Assembly (NCBI GenBank): GCA_032250805.1
Contig: JAVVEM010000005.1
Location: 1-64,000 of the forward strand
Source of the DNA: B18-G4 sp032250805
GTDB lineage: Bacteria; Bacteroidota; Bacteroidia; Bacteroidales; B18-G4
Direction of reading: 5' to 3'
DNA: 64,000 nucleotides
Below are positions 9,648 to 17,796 of the stretch, in pieces; the stretch's first letter is position 1; each line of letters starts with the position of its first letter. The notes beneath the pieces were generated by a model that was given only the letters and a program-made list of their open reading frames with translations, did no database searches and was not told where the DNA came from. The position numbers and the translations under genes were made by a program.

Positions 9648-10550
9648 ATGAAAAAAATATTTTATTTATTTGGAATAATGATACTGGCAAGTATGCTGGT
9701 ATTTACGTCGTGCAACGATGATGATGATGAGGTTGAACCGGTCAAGTATCCACCTGAGATTAATTTTATTGGTGGGGCCAACTATATATCTGCTGATGCT
9801 ACCCTAACAGCTGGAGCAGAATTCAAGGTTGGCATCAATGCGAGTGAAAATGCAACCACACAGAAAAACATTACAGCCTTCAAGGTGGTGCGTACATTCA
9901 ACAATGTTCCTACAACAGTATTTGACACCGATGCCATTGACGACAACAATTATTCGTGGGAAAGTACAGAAAATGCAAATTCCCAGGCAGGCGAGGAACG
10001 CTGGACTTTCAAAGTTACTGATAAAGCAGGCGAGTCTAATGAACTATCATTCATTATCACTACCTCACTTGTTGGAGTTGAGATTGCAACTTACACCAAC
10101 AAGACCATGGGGTCATGGAACGATCCTACATACGGAAGTTTCTTTGCAACCGAAACGGGTACTGTACATACAAAAGCCCAGGCTACAGCCAACCAGGCTG
10201 CAATCGATTTTGCATTCTACCTCGGTGCCACCAATGGTTCAACTTTCGGAGCACCTTCTAACCAGGATATAGATCAGGTTTTCGACCTTGGTGATTCGGG
10301 ATGGACCATTTTCAATGAAACATTGTTTGATAAGGCTTCTATAAACGCTACCGAATTTAATGCCATTGGTGACACCTATACCTTCCCGGAATTTACCGGA
10401 ACCAGTGATGACATTAACCTAATTCAACCAGGCGATGTTATTTATTTCCTTACCGATCCCGATAAAGGGAGAAAGCATGGATTTATTAAAGTTAATTCCA
10501 TTAACGCGAAGGGTGATATCATCAATATTGATGTTAAAGTGCAGAAATAA
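9648..10550 (+). CDS. Putative surface lipoprotein of unknown function
   Basis: A 300-residue lipoprotein. The signal peptide ends at TSC, and the Cys is followed by the acidic run NDDDDE, which in Bacteroidota is a typical lipoprotein export signal for the outer surface. The body looks like beta-sandwich domains. Residues 30-140 resemble an Ig-like fold (WTFKVTDKAGESNELSFII), and the second half has Gly- and Asp-rich strands ending in FIKVNSINAKGDIINIDVKV. I see no catalytic motif. It stands alone with its own -7 box upstream and a strong hairpin terminator 18 bases after the stop. Confidence 0.8.
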   Translation: MKKIFYLFGIMILASMLVFTSCNDDDDEVEPVKYPPEINFIGGANYISADATLTAGAEFKVGINASENATTQKNITAFKVVRTFNNVPTTVFDTDAIDDNNYSWESTENANSQAGEERWTFKVTDKAGESNELSFIITTSLVGVEIATYTNKTMGSWNDPTYGSFFATETGTVHTKAQATANQAAIDFAFYLGATNGSTFGAPSNQDIDQVFDLGDSGWTIFNETLFDKASINATEFNAIGDTYTFPEFTGTSDDINLIQPGDVIYFLTDPDKGRKHGFIKVNSINAKGDIINIDVKVQK

Positions 10551-10567
10551 TCTTATCTGAATATCAT

Positions 10568-10602
10568 AAAAAAAAGGGATGCATTGATGTATCCCTTTTT
10601 TT
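10568..10602. terminator. Bidirectional rho-independent terminator
   Basis: An A-run, the stem GGGATGCA, a TTGA loop, TGTATCCC and a T-run form a near-perfect hairpin between the convergent lipoprotein genes. It can serve both strands. Confidence 0.85.
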
Positions 10603-10635
10603 GTGGCTTGCTGGCGCTGGATGAAGGTGGAAATA

Positions 10636-11433
10636 TTATTCTCCATCAAAATAATTAAGATTTACCAGAGCGATGTTATACTCATTCGGACGGGTAGAAT
10701 ATGTAATTTGATAGTCGCTTGCATACCAGCCATCATTCTGGTAAGCCTGGGGCTGCGGAATGGGTATGGTTTCGTCGGGCATGCTCATGAAGTAATCAAG
10801 TGTGATCATGGGTTCCCAGAAAATGAACGAGCCATCCCACGATCCCCAGATGAAGGTTCTGCTGAAATCCTGTCCGTTGAATTCGGGTGAGGTCAGGTCG
10901 ATCCAGTGAGAACCCATTTGCGGTATACCCCCGGGTATCATGATATGGTTGAGCGGGATATACTGTGATGCGGGAGCGATAGTAAATTCCGGAGCCCCGG
11001 GAGGCCCTATCATCATGCGTTCTTCTTCTGAAATGGTGTAGAAATGGAAATCAAAATGTGGCAGGTCGTAGGTTCCCGGTGGCTCATGACCTCCCGGGTT
11101 CCAGTCGACTGTGGCATGGGTATAAAAATTTGTCGATGCCTGATGAGGAAATTGTAAAACATGCATACTCATCTCATCAGGCAGGTTTTCAAGTGCCTTT
11201 TCTGATAATTTGATCCCAATAGCCAGAGGATTGCCTTGCCTGTCCTCGCTTACCCAGGCCTGGGCAATGCCATTGCCCAATGGAACGGCAGGCCCGTAAA
11301 ATGTTTTTTCTGAATTGCTTTTTAGAGCTGAATTTTCAATGTTTTCCGTTGGATCATCCTTTTTACAGGATGTGATGCCAATAATTAAGCTCAGGAATAT
11401 CATGAATCCTGTCTTCGTACTTAGTGTTTTCAT
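10636..11433 (-). CDS. Lipoprotein, possibly TTHB210-like domain
   Basis: A 265-residue lipoprotein with a signal peptide ending in GITSC and then KKDD, a Bacteroidota surface-export context. The conserved core runs from GNGIAQAWVSEDRQGNPLA to the C-terminus. It includes LPHFDFHFYTISEEER and a tract of Pro/Gly with IPGGIPQMGSHW; His residues in HFDFHFY and GSHW could bind metal. This layout reminds me of the TTHB210-like (DUF5602) family, but I have not confirmed it. It is convergent with the previous lipoprotein and shares the terminator. No operon partner is apparent. Confidence 0.7.
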   Translation of the reverse strand: MKTLSTKTGFMIFLSLIIGITSCKKDDPTENIENSALKSNSEKTFYGPAVPLGNGIAQAWVSEDRQGNPLAIGIKLSEKALENLPDEMSMHVLQFPHQASTNFYTHATVDWNPGGHEPPGTYDLPHFDFHFYTISEEERMMIGPPGAPEFTIAPASQYIPLNHIMIPGGIPQMGSHWIDLTSPEFNGQDFSRTFIWGSWDGSFIFWEPMITLDYFMSMPDETIPIPQPQAYQNDGWYASDYQITYSTRPNEYNIALVNLNYFDGE

Positions 11434-11684
11434 GGTTAAATATTTAATTAATAATTCGGCTTAAAAGTATATCAATAATAAGCGGAATTCAATTATTTAA
11501 CACATATTTAACAAATTAATAATCAGGTAGTAAAGTAGTTTACATGGCTTTATGGGCATAAGAAAATGCTTCCTTTCTTGTACTTTCCGGGATCACCGGC
11601 CCCGCACCAATAAATGCCGCGATCTCATACATAATTTTCCGTTAAGAATTAAGGAAAACGACTTATAACACTTTTCGGCACCTG

Positions 11685-12173
11685 TTAAAGCAGATCGAAT
11701 CGTTTTACATACATTACCAGGTCATCTTCTGTGTCATAATAATCTTCGAAACGGGCTTTGAGTATATATCCATTGTGTTCATAAAACATACGTGTAGGAA
11801 TATATTGCCTGCGCGAGGAGGTTTCAGCATATAATGCCGTCCCCCCTCTTATCATAATATCCTGTTCTGTTTTGCGAAGCAATTCCTTACCAAAGCCCTT
11901 GTTTCTGTATGCTGTATCTGTAACGATCCAGTACAGGTCGTAACTGCTTTTTGTAAGCGGTATTCTTCCGTAGCAGGAATATGCCATCGTGACACCATCA
12001 ACCTCCAGGAAGATAAATTCGTACCCGCTGGCATTGCCTTTCTCAAGCTTTTCGGAAGGGAGTTCGGCAGCAATAGCTATCTCCTCCCCGTTGAAGAAAC
12101 CTGTGCCGGCAGTTAACTTCCGTACGATCTCAATATCCGTAGGATATACTTCTGTCCGGAATTTTATTTTCAT
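11685..12173 (-). CDS. GNAT family N-acetyltransferase
   Basis: A 162-residue acetyltransferase. The acetyl-CoA-binding motif A is visible as LYWIVTDTAYRNKGFGKELL, with the R/N-x-x-G-x-G/A pyrophosphate loop, followed by ALYAETSSRRQYIPTRMFYE and NGYI in motif B. The start ATG at 12173 overlaps the stop of the preceding ATP-grasp gene (ATGA), which fixes the start and implies translational coupling. It is the last gene of the KamA / ATP-grasp / ATP-grasp / GNAT operon. It is much shorter than AblB, the beta-lysine acetyltransferase of about 270 residues, so it is not simply that enzyme. A role in N-acetylating the operon's product is an inference. Confidence 0.85.
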   Translation of the reverse strand: MKIKFRTEVYPTDIEIVRKLTAGTGFFNGEEIAIAAELPSEKLEKGNASGYEFIFLEVDGVTMAYSCYGRIPLTKSSYDLYWIVTDTAYRNKGFGKELLRKTEQDIMIRGGTALYAETSSRRQYIPTRMFYEHNGYILKARFEDYYDTEDDLVMYVKRFDLL

Positions 12174-13141
12174 GCTTTCCATACATCTTCGCAAATTCGT
12201 TTAACCACCTCCGTAAAACTATACCCGGCCTGTGTCGCTGCAGCATAAAATCCGGCATCGGCCGACAGGCAGGGATTGGCATTCACCTCCAGGATCCAGG
12301 GCTTGCCACTTTTATCCACCCTGAAATCGATACGCGAATATCCTGTAAGCCCAAACAGCGACCAGCTTTCCAGACAAAGCTGTTTTAGCCGGTCTGCGAG
12401 TTTGGGATCGGTTTTTTCCAGACCAAAAGTACGTACGGTATTTTCGTATTCGAATGATCCTTCCAGCCACTTTGCCTCATAACCAATGATACGGGCCTTA
12501 GCTTTTGGATAATTCCTGAAAAGGATTTCGGCAGCAGGCAATACCTCCGGACCCTTATCTCCCCCCAGAATGGAAATATTGAATTCTCTCCCTTCAATAT
12601 ATTCTTCAAAAAAGTAGCGGTACTTATTGTTCCTGCTTATAAAGTTGCTGATCAGAGCGATGTCGCCAGGCATCACATTTGTATCGTCAATACCAACCGA
12701 TGCATCTTCCCAAACAGGCTTGGCAATATACTTTGTTTCTTTCTTAAGATACTTTTTATTAATTTGTTCAAACCATTGAGGGGTTGGAAGTTTGGCCTGC
12801 CGGAGTAACGACTTGGTGAGTGTTTTGTTACTGCTTACATACATGGCTTGAGAGCTGCATCCGGTGAATGGTATTCTCAGGTGTTCGAGCAATATGGGGG
12901 CCAGACAGATCAGCTTTCCTGAATTGTCGAGGCTTTCAACAAGGTTAAATACGAATTTTGGCTGTATCTTATTGAATTCCTCCGAAACCAGTTGCAGGTT
13001 AAGATCCATGAAAATCCGTTGACTTTCATAGCCCAACTCATGCAAAGCTTCTTCAACAGCCCGGGCCTGGTTGAGCACATCCAGCTCATCGGGGGTGGCA
13101 TTGGCTCCCAAAGCATTAATAAGGATGACAACTTTTTCCAT
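12170..13141 (-). CDS. D-Ala-D-Ala-ligase-like ATP-grasp enzyme (second copy)
   Basis: A 323-residue ATP-grasp protein. The N-terminal Rossmann-like part has FVFNLVESLDNSGKL and IPFTGCSSQAMYVSSNK, as in D-Ala-D-Ala ligases. The central ATP-grasp shows YIAKPVWEDASVGIDD and YFFEEYIEGREFNISIL. The C-terminal metal-binding site reads YSRIDFRVDKSGKPWILEVNANP, with the Asp and Glu-x-Asn that bind Mg-ATP. Such enzymes join a carboxylate, activated as acyl phosphate, to an amine. The start was taken at ATG 13141 (MEKVVILINALG), 10 bases after the stop of the first ATP-grasp gene. It overlaps the GNAT gene by four bases. It is distant from its neighbour, so the two probably use different substrates. 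Confidence 0.88.
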   Translation of the reverse strand: MEKVVILINALGANATPDELDVLNQARAVEEALHELGYESQRIFMDLNLQLVSEEFNKIQPKFVFNLVESLDNSGKLICLAPILLEHLRIPFTGCSSQAMYVSSNKTLTKSLLRQAKLPTPQWFEQINKKYLKKETKYIAKPVWEDASVGIDDTNVMPGDIALISNFISRNNKYRYFFEEYIEGREFNISILGGDKGPEVLPAAEILFRNYPKAKARIIGYEAKWLEGSFEYENTVRTFGLEKTDPKLADRLKQLCLESWSLFGLTGYSRIDFRVDKSGKPWILEVNANPCLSADAGFYAAATQAGYSFTEVVKRICEDVWKA

Positions 13142-13151
13142 TACATGGTGT

Positions 13152-14144
13152 TTATTTCGTTTGTTGATGATCTTTTGTCCTTGCAATTGCCGAATCCATG
13201 ATCATTTTCATAAGGCTTTGATATGGAATTCCGTTCAGCCGGGCAAGTATGGGCAGGTCGGAATGCTCGGGGTGCATACCGGGCAAGGGGTTAATCTCAA
13301 TAAATGCGGCATTTCCCTGAGAATCGTAGCGAATGTCTACCCTTCCGGCATCTGCACAACCAAGCACTTTATATGCCTCCAGGGCAAGTTTTTCACACTC
13401 CTCTTTTTCTTTCCCCCCCACAGGAAGGTACTCAACATGGGTTTCGCATTCTTCTTTATTGGTGTAGGAATATACGTTCATGTCAGCCTGTGCCTGCAGC
13501 TTTATTTCGATGGTACCAATGGCTGTTGCATTTTCACCACTCCCGACAATACCCGTGGTAAATTCCCTGCCACTTAAGAAAGTTTCAACGAGTACCGGCT
13601 GCTTGTACTCGTTCAGGAGTTGCAGGCATCGTTTATGAAGTTCGCTTTTGTTCCGTATCACCGACATTTCGTTGATCCCCTTTCCCGTGCCTTCTGCCAG
13701 GGGTTTGGCAAAAAGAGGATAAGGCAGGCTTACCAACGCGATATCGGAAGGTTTTTCCACAACACAAAATTCCGGTGTATACAGGCCGGCATCGCGGATT
13801 ATCCTCTTGGTCATGGCTTTATCAAGGGTGAGCGCCATTACGAGCGCAGACGAGAATACATATGGGATGCGGTAAGCATCGAGCAAAACGGGCACCTGTG
13901 CTTCGCGTGATATGCCATACATACCTTCGCAGATATTAAAAACCATGTCCCACCGATCACCTTGCTGAAGCCTCTCAATGAGTTGCTTCAGGTGGCCGAT
14001 GCGCCTGGTTTGAAATCCGAGTTCCTGCAGGGTTCCTTCTAATGCTTCAATGGTACTTTCCCTGTCGAATTCGGCTGTTTCTTCCTCAGTATATCCCATG
14101 GCGAGATATGCTGACCGGAGGTCATAAGTGAGTCCGATGATCAT
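13152..14144 (-). CDS. D-Ala-D-Ala-ligase-like ATP-grasp enzyme (first copy)
   Basis: A 330-residue ATP-grasp ligase. The early part has MVFNICEGMYGISREAQVP and IPYVFSSALVMALTLDK, matching the Ddl N-terminal and substrate-cap segments. The ATP-grasp core includes PLFAKPLAEGTGKGI and VLVETFLSGREFTTGIV. The end has GRVDIRYDSQGNAAFIEINP followed by LPGMHPEHSDLP, the Ddl-like metal and substrate motif. It lies 32 bases after the radical SAM gene and 10 bases before the second ATP-grasp. It is not the housekeeping Ddl by context, since no mur or fts gene is near. The likely role is peptide-bond formation on a product of the adjacent aminomutase (inference). Confidence 0.88.
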   Translation of the reverse strand: MIIGLTYDLRSAYLAMGYTEEETAEFDRESTIEALEGTLQELGFQTRRIGHLKQLIERLQQGDRWDMVFNICEGMYGISREAQVPVLLDAYRIPYVFSSALVMALTLDKAMTKRIIRDAGLYTPEFCVVEKPSDIALVSLPYPLFAKPLAEGTGKGINEMSVIRNKSELHKRCLQLLNEYKQPVLVETFLSGREFTTGIVGSGENATAIGTIEIKLQAQADMNVYSYTNKEECETHVEYLPVGGKEKEECEKLALEAYKVLGCADAGRVDIRYDSQGNAAFIEINPLPGMHPEHSDLPILARLNGIPYQSLMKMIMDSAIARTKDHQQTK

Positions 14145-14176
14145 GATAAGATGGTTTAAAAATTCCCGGAAACAGT

Positions 14177-15418
14177 TTACAAATAGTCAGGATATTTGTA
14201 AGTTTTGTTTTCGTAGTTTGTTAGTATAATATCCCCGTTTTCCCTGCCTGCAACGTATTGAGGAAGGATCGGGATTTTTCCTCCACCCCCTGGTGCATCG
14301 ATCACATAATGAGGAACAGCATAACCACTGGTAAACCCTCTCAGTCCCTTGATAATTTCAAGGCCTTTGCTGACGGATGTCCTGAAATGTGATGAACCCG
14401 GTATGGGGTCGCACTGATAAATGTAATAGGGCCTCACCCTGCTTTTCAGAAGCTCATGCATAAGTTTCTTCATTACATTCACATCATCATTGACACCTTT
14501 TAGCAGCACAGTCTGGCTTCCGAGCGGGATGCCGGCATCGGCAAGCATGTTACAGGCATTTTTTGTTTCAAGCGTCATTTCCTCAGGATGGGTAAAATGA
14601 ACACTAAAAAACAGCGGATGATATTTTTTCAGCATACCCGTGAGTTTGGCGGTAATGCGCATTGGAAGCACTGCCGGGACCTTGGTCCCGATACGGATAA
14701 TTTCGAGGTGTTTGATGAGCCTGAGTCGTGACAGAATATATTCAAGCCTCTCATCAGATTGCGTCAGCGGATCACCTCCCGAAATGATCACATCCCTGAT
14801 TTCATTGTGTTCAGCAATATAGGCAATGGCATTATCGATGAGCTTTGGTCCGGCATGCTTCTTTTTCGAAACCATATGTGAGCGTGTACAGTAGCGGCAA
14901 TAAGCTGCGCAGAAATCAGTGACCAGCAGCAGCACCCTGTCGGGGTAGCGGTGTATGATCAGGGGTACGGGCGAATGATGTTCTTCTGCCAGAGGATCTG
15001 ATTCTTCGCCGGGAGAGATCATCAGTTCTTCTATAACGGGCACCATGCTGCGGCGCAGGGGATGCCCCGAATCAAATTCATTAAGCAGACTGGCATAATA
15101 GGGAGTGATCCGAACGGGCAAATTGAGTGCCTGAGCGGTAAATCCGGCCTCATCGGCCGAAAGTTTCAGTATTCTGTTCAAAGCTTCAAAAGAGGTAAAG
15201 CTGTTCCTGACTTGCCATTTCCAGTCGTTCCACTCGCGCAATGATGCATCAGGGGAAAACCTTTCCCTGAATATCAGGCTTCTTTCAGAAATATTATTGG
15301 AAATTAAAGGGGACCTGGCAGTGAGCTTTTGCAGGCTTTTGCCATTAAGCGGCGGAGGTTCTTCAAAATCTTCCGATTCGAGGAGAGATTTCGAAACATA
15401 CAATTTTTTCTCGTTCAT
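14177..15418 (-). CDS. kamA: Lysine 2,3-aminomutase-type radical SAM enzyme (KamA family)
   Basis: A 413-residue radical SAM, PLP-dependent aminomutase, close to the usual 416 of clostridial KamA. The [4Fe-4S] motif CX3CX2C is C170-AAY-C174-RY-C177. The PLP lysine is K381 in DAPGGGGKIP. The two aspartates that hold the lysine side-chain amine in the clostridial enzyme are both present at the right spacing from K381: D337 (YQCD) and D374. This supports lysine to beta-lysine conversion rather than a distant substrate. It is longer than EpmB, and no EF-P or EpmA gene is near. It is the first gene of the four-gene operon and also lacks the kamD/kamE lysine-fermentation genes. Confidence 0.9.
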   Translation of the reverse strand: MNEKKLYVSKSLLESEDFEEPPPLNGKSLQKLTARSPLISNNISERSLIFRERFSPDASLREWNDWKWQVRNSFTSFEALNRILKLSADEAGFTAQALNLPVRITPYYASLLNEFDSGHPLRRSMVPVIEELMISPGEESDPLAEEHHSPVPLIIHRYPDRVLLLVTDFCAAYCRYCTRSHMVSKKKHAGPKLIDNAIAYIAEHNEIRDVIISGGDPLTQSDERLEYILSRLRLIKHLEIIRIGTKVPAVLPMRITAKLTGMLKKYHPLFFSVHFTHPEEMTLETKNACNMLADAGIPLGSQTVLLKGVNDDVNVMKKLMHELLKSRVRPYYIYQCDPIPGSSHFRTSVSKGLEIIKGLRGFTSGYAVPHYVIDAPGGGGKIPILPQYVAGRENGDIILTNYENKTYKYPDYL

Positions 15419-15620
15419 TAAATTGTTTGCATAAAAGTTTAAAAGAACTTTTGTTAATAGACTGAATTACAATATGATAAAGAATAGGTTACATATTATA
15501 AAAAAGTGCACAATATTATGACATAAATTGTCACAATTTGCAAGAAAAAAAATATTTTTTTTCTTTTGGATACAAGAAGCTTTTCAAAGTTGTTTTCATG
15601 CACCTTTAGCAGGCGCCAGG

Positions 15621-15716
15621 CACCATTTATCATTTATCATGCACCATTTATCATTTATCATGCAACATTTGTCATTTATCATGCAACATTTGTCATGTAT
15701 TATGTAACATTTTTTA
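15621..15716. repeat. Tandem 21-bp repeat, about 4.5 copies
   Basis: Four units of 21 bases (15621-15641, 15642-15662, 15663-15683, 15684-15704) and a partial fifth are built from CACCATTTATCATT-like text ending in TATCATG. The first two are identical and the later ones drift. Related fragments appear at 16152-16180 and 16241-16262, on the other side of the four-helix-bundle gene. The rest of 15419-15620 is AT-rich with no gene seen. Confidence 0.85.
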
Positions 15717-15770
15717 AAATTATTGAGGACATTTTTGATTTTTTGGTACTACTAGATAGAAGCTTTTCCT

Positions 15771-16127
15771 ATGAAAAAAGAATTAGAAAAAAGATTGATA
15801 AATCTCTCTATTAATATTAATACTATTTGTAAAGCTCTGGACAAATCGTATTTATCTTATCATTTAACAATACAGGTCATCAGGTCTTCAACAAGTGCTG
15901 CCTTAAATTATGGGGAGGTCCAGGGAGCTATCTCCAGAAAAGATTTTATTCATAAAAACAGCATTGTTCTGAAAGAATTAAAGGAGACAAAAATAAGTTT
16001 GAGATTAATTGAACAGCATGCCATAGATGATCAGAGAAAAGCTGTTCTTGAAGCATTGAATGAGTGCGATCAATTGGTTGCAATATTTTATCGAACAGTA
16101 AGATCTTCTCAGATAAATAATAGATAA
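15771..16127 (+). CDS. Four helix bundle protein (IVS-type, TIGR02436-like)
   Basis: A 118-residue helical protein of the four-helix-bundle family, first seen in 23S rRNA intervening sequences and common as stand-alone genes in Bacteroidota. The family markers are visible: SYHLTIQVIRSSTSAALNYG (helix 2 with the conserved Arg-Ser and Asn-Tyr) and FIHKNSIVLKELKETKISLR (helix 3). The function of the family is not established. There is no rRNA here, so this is not an intervening sequence. The gene is bracketed by related short repeats and lies in a long non-coding region, which suggests transfer as a unit. Its codon use and AT content are higher than in flanking genes. Confidence 0.82.
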   Translation: MKKELEKRLINLSININTICKALDKSYLSYHLTIQVIRSSTSAALNYGEVQGAISRKDFIHKNSIVLKELKETKISLRLIEQHAIDDQRKAVLEALNECDQLVAIFYRTVRSSQINNR

Positions 16128-16768
16128 AATATGCTCCAAGCATCGTTGATCTTTTATCATGCACCAATTACCATTTATCGCTTAATAAATCCATGGCACA
16201 TGTTAAATGTCGCATGATGCTTGGTGCATGTTTTCGGATATTTATCATTTATCAGGCACCATATATATTAGGTGGAAAGTAAGATGGGGAGAAAGGAATG
16301 ATGAACACTGAACACTGAACATGGAAGTTTTAAAATTTACACTTTACAATTTACAGTGTAAAGTTTACAGACAGACAGGGGCAAGGCACAAGGGTCAAGA
16401 GACAAGCCTGCCAGTTTACCCGCCGGATGAGGGCAGGCAGGGAAAAAGAATCCCATGAACTCGGGGTATCGCAAAGAATTTCTTTGTGGCCTTTGCGCGA
16501 ACTTGGCGTACTTCGTGGTAAAAAAAACAAGTCACGCCAATATCCAGCATCCACCATCCACCATCCAGTATCCAGTCCGCCTTCGCCTCTCATCAGACGA
16601 AACTTTAACTAAGGATGAAAGGCTTCGGTGGATGCCAAAACACTGAAACACTGAAGCACTGAAGCACTGAAACCCTGCACCCTATGCAAGCACTATGTAC
16701 CACTTATTATATCTATGACACATCTTATATGCCGCATGCTGCATGGTGCATGAATTAGAATTATGTAT
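16128..16768. other. Non-coding region of short degenerate repeats
   Basis: No gene is seen in these 640 bases. The region holds several low-complexity phrases. There are TATCATG/CACCA fragments like the upstream tandem array (16152-16180, 16241-16262) and GAACACT-type repeats at 16303-16322. An 8-bp inverted repeat, TTTACACT/AGTGTAAA, sits at 16336-16362. CATCCAC-type repeats lie at 16545-16575 and CACTGAA-type repeats at 16641-16675. Short open frames through it reflect these repeats and are not supported as genes. Confidence 0.6.
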
Positions 16769-16776
16769 TATCTTTG
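16769..16776 (+). promoter_or_regulatory. -7 promoter box of tRNA-Thr
   Basis: TATCTTTG matches TAnnTTTG exactly and ends 17 bases before the mature tRNA 5' end, a normal spacing for a tRNA leader. Confidence 0.55.
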
Positions 16777-16793
16777 CCGGGTGTATTGCTAAC

Positions 16794-16866
16794 GCCTCTT
16801 TAGCTCAGCTGGTAGAGCAGCTCACTCGTAATGAGCAGGTCGTCGGTTCGAGTCCGATGAGAGGCT
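16794..16866 (+). tRNA. tRNA-Thr (anticodon CGU)
   Basis: A 73-base cloverleaf. The acceptor GCCTCTT pairs with GAGAGGC (one G-T). The D-arm is GCTC/GAGC. The anticodon stem GCTCA/TGAGC encloses loop CTCGTAA, so the anticodon is CGT, which reads ACG (Thr). The T-arm is GTCGG TTCGAGT CCGAT. The discriminator is T and CCA is not encoded. Confidence 0.95.
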
Positions 16867-16868
16867 CA

Positions 16869-16899
16869 GGCCAGCGGCAAAGCCGCTGGCCATTTTTTT
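16869..16899 (+). terminator. Rho-independent terminator of tRNA-Thr
   Basis: GGCCAGCGGC AAA GCCGCTGGCC, a perfect 10-bp stem with a 3-base loop, is followed by A and seven T. It begins two bases after the tRNA. Confidence 0.9.
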
Positions 16900-16987
16900 C
16901 TATGTCATTTTGTCTATATCGTATGAACAGCCAACAATTGGCAAACTATTTGATGATTGCTTTGTTCAATTATAAACAGTTTTAGAA

Positions 16988-17668
16988 ATGGCAATGATTT
17001 GGATCATATTCGGGGTTTTTGCCCTGCTGAGCTGGCTGATCAGCAACCGGCTCAAAAATAAATTCAGGCAATTCTCGCGTATTCCTCTTTCTCACGGGTT
17101 GACCGGTAGGGAGGTGGCCGAGAAGATGCTTCACAATAATGATATTTACGACGTACAGGTTATCTCCGTAGCGGGTGAGCTGACAGATCATTATAATCCT
17201 GCAAAAAAAACAGTTAACCTGAGCGAGGGGGTCTTTAGCAGTAATTCGGTAGCCGCCGCCGCTGTCGCAGCTCACGAGTGCGGCCATGCTGTGCAGCATG
17301 CCTATGCTTATTCGTGGTTGCAGATGCGCTCGGCACTGGTACCGATCGTTAGTTTTACTTCGCGTTGGGTGCAATGGGTATTGCTGGCAGGTATCCTTAT
17401 GGTACAAAGCTTTCCGCAGCTTTTGCTGATCGGTATCGTACTGTTCGCCTTCACAACGATTTTTAGTGTGATCACGCTGCCGGTTGAGATCAATGCCACC
17501 AACAGGGCCCTGGCCTGGCTTGGGAGCAGCGGCATCACATCGGCACAAACCCAGCCCAAAGCTCGTGAAGCCCTGCGATGGGCCGCATATACTTATGTTA
17601 TAGCCGCTCTCGGTTCACTGGCAACACTGTTTTATTATATCATGATCTTTATGGGACGGCGGGATTAG
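16988..17668 (+). CDS. Membrane zinc metallopeptidase (YugP-like, Zn_peptidase_2)
   Basis: A 226-residue integral membrane protein of the neutral zinc metallopeptidase family (YugP-like). The zinc-binding and catalytic motif is H96-E97-C-G-H100 in VAAHECGHAVQHA, with the soluble catalytic part at about residues 25-110. Membrane helices are seen at about 2-19, 120-160 (two) and 198-220. The family is widespread; its substrate is not settled. It stands alone, convergent with the SDR gene, and its stop is followed by a hairpin. Length is normal for the family. Confidence 0.9.
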   Translation: MAMIWIIFGVFALLSWLISNRLKNKFRQFSRIPLSHGLTGREVAEKMLHNNDIYDVQVISVAGELTDHYNPAKKTVNLSEGVFSSNSVAAAAVAAHECGHAVQHAYAYSWLQMRSALVPIVSFTSRWVQWVLLAGILMVQSFPQLLLIGIVLFAFTTIFSVITLPVEINATNRALAWLGSSGITSAQTQPKAREALRWAAYTYVIAALGSLATLFYYIMIFMGRRD

Positions 17669-17687
17669 AGAATAAATAACAAATAAC

Positions 17688-17724
17688 AAATAACGAACAA
17701 GGAACCTTACTTCGTTATTTTGAT
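17688..17724. terminator. Possible bidirectional terminator hairpin
   Basis: AAATAACGAA and TTCGTTATTT pair perfectly over 10 bases around a 13-base loop, then TGATTT follows. It lies between the convergent metallopeptidase and SDR genes. The stem is AT-rich and the loop long, so strength is uncertain. Confidence 0.45.
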
Positions 17725-17796
17725 TTCATAGGGCATTGCAAGGAATGTAGAAGGGACGTGGCGATTTTCGATGTTGGTTACCTGGTGTATAAACAA

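Noticed and set aside
11685..12173. AblB beta-lysine acetyltransferase
   Set aside because: About 100 residues too short and lacks the AblB N-terminal part, though a related reaction remains possible.
14177..15418. EF-P lysylation enzyme EpmB
   Set aside because: The protein is 413 residues, as in KamA, and no EpmA or EF-P gene is near. EpmB is near 340 residues.
15621..15716. CRISPR array
   Set aside because: Units are contiguous 21-mers without spacers and there are no cas genes.
15566..15814. Open frame of 82 codons over the 21-base tandem repeat
   Set aside because: The 7-residue repetition (APFIIYH type) is an effect of the DNA repeat; no start context, and it overlaps the start of the four-helix-bundle gene.
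15771..16127. 23S rRNA intervening sequence
   Set aside because: The protein belongs to the family, but no rRNA sequence flanks it.
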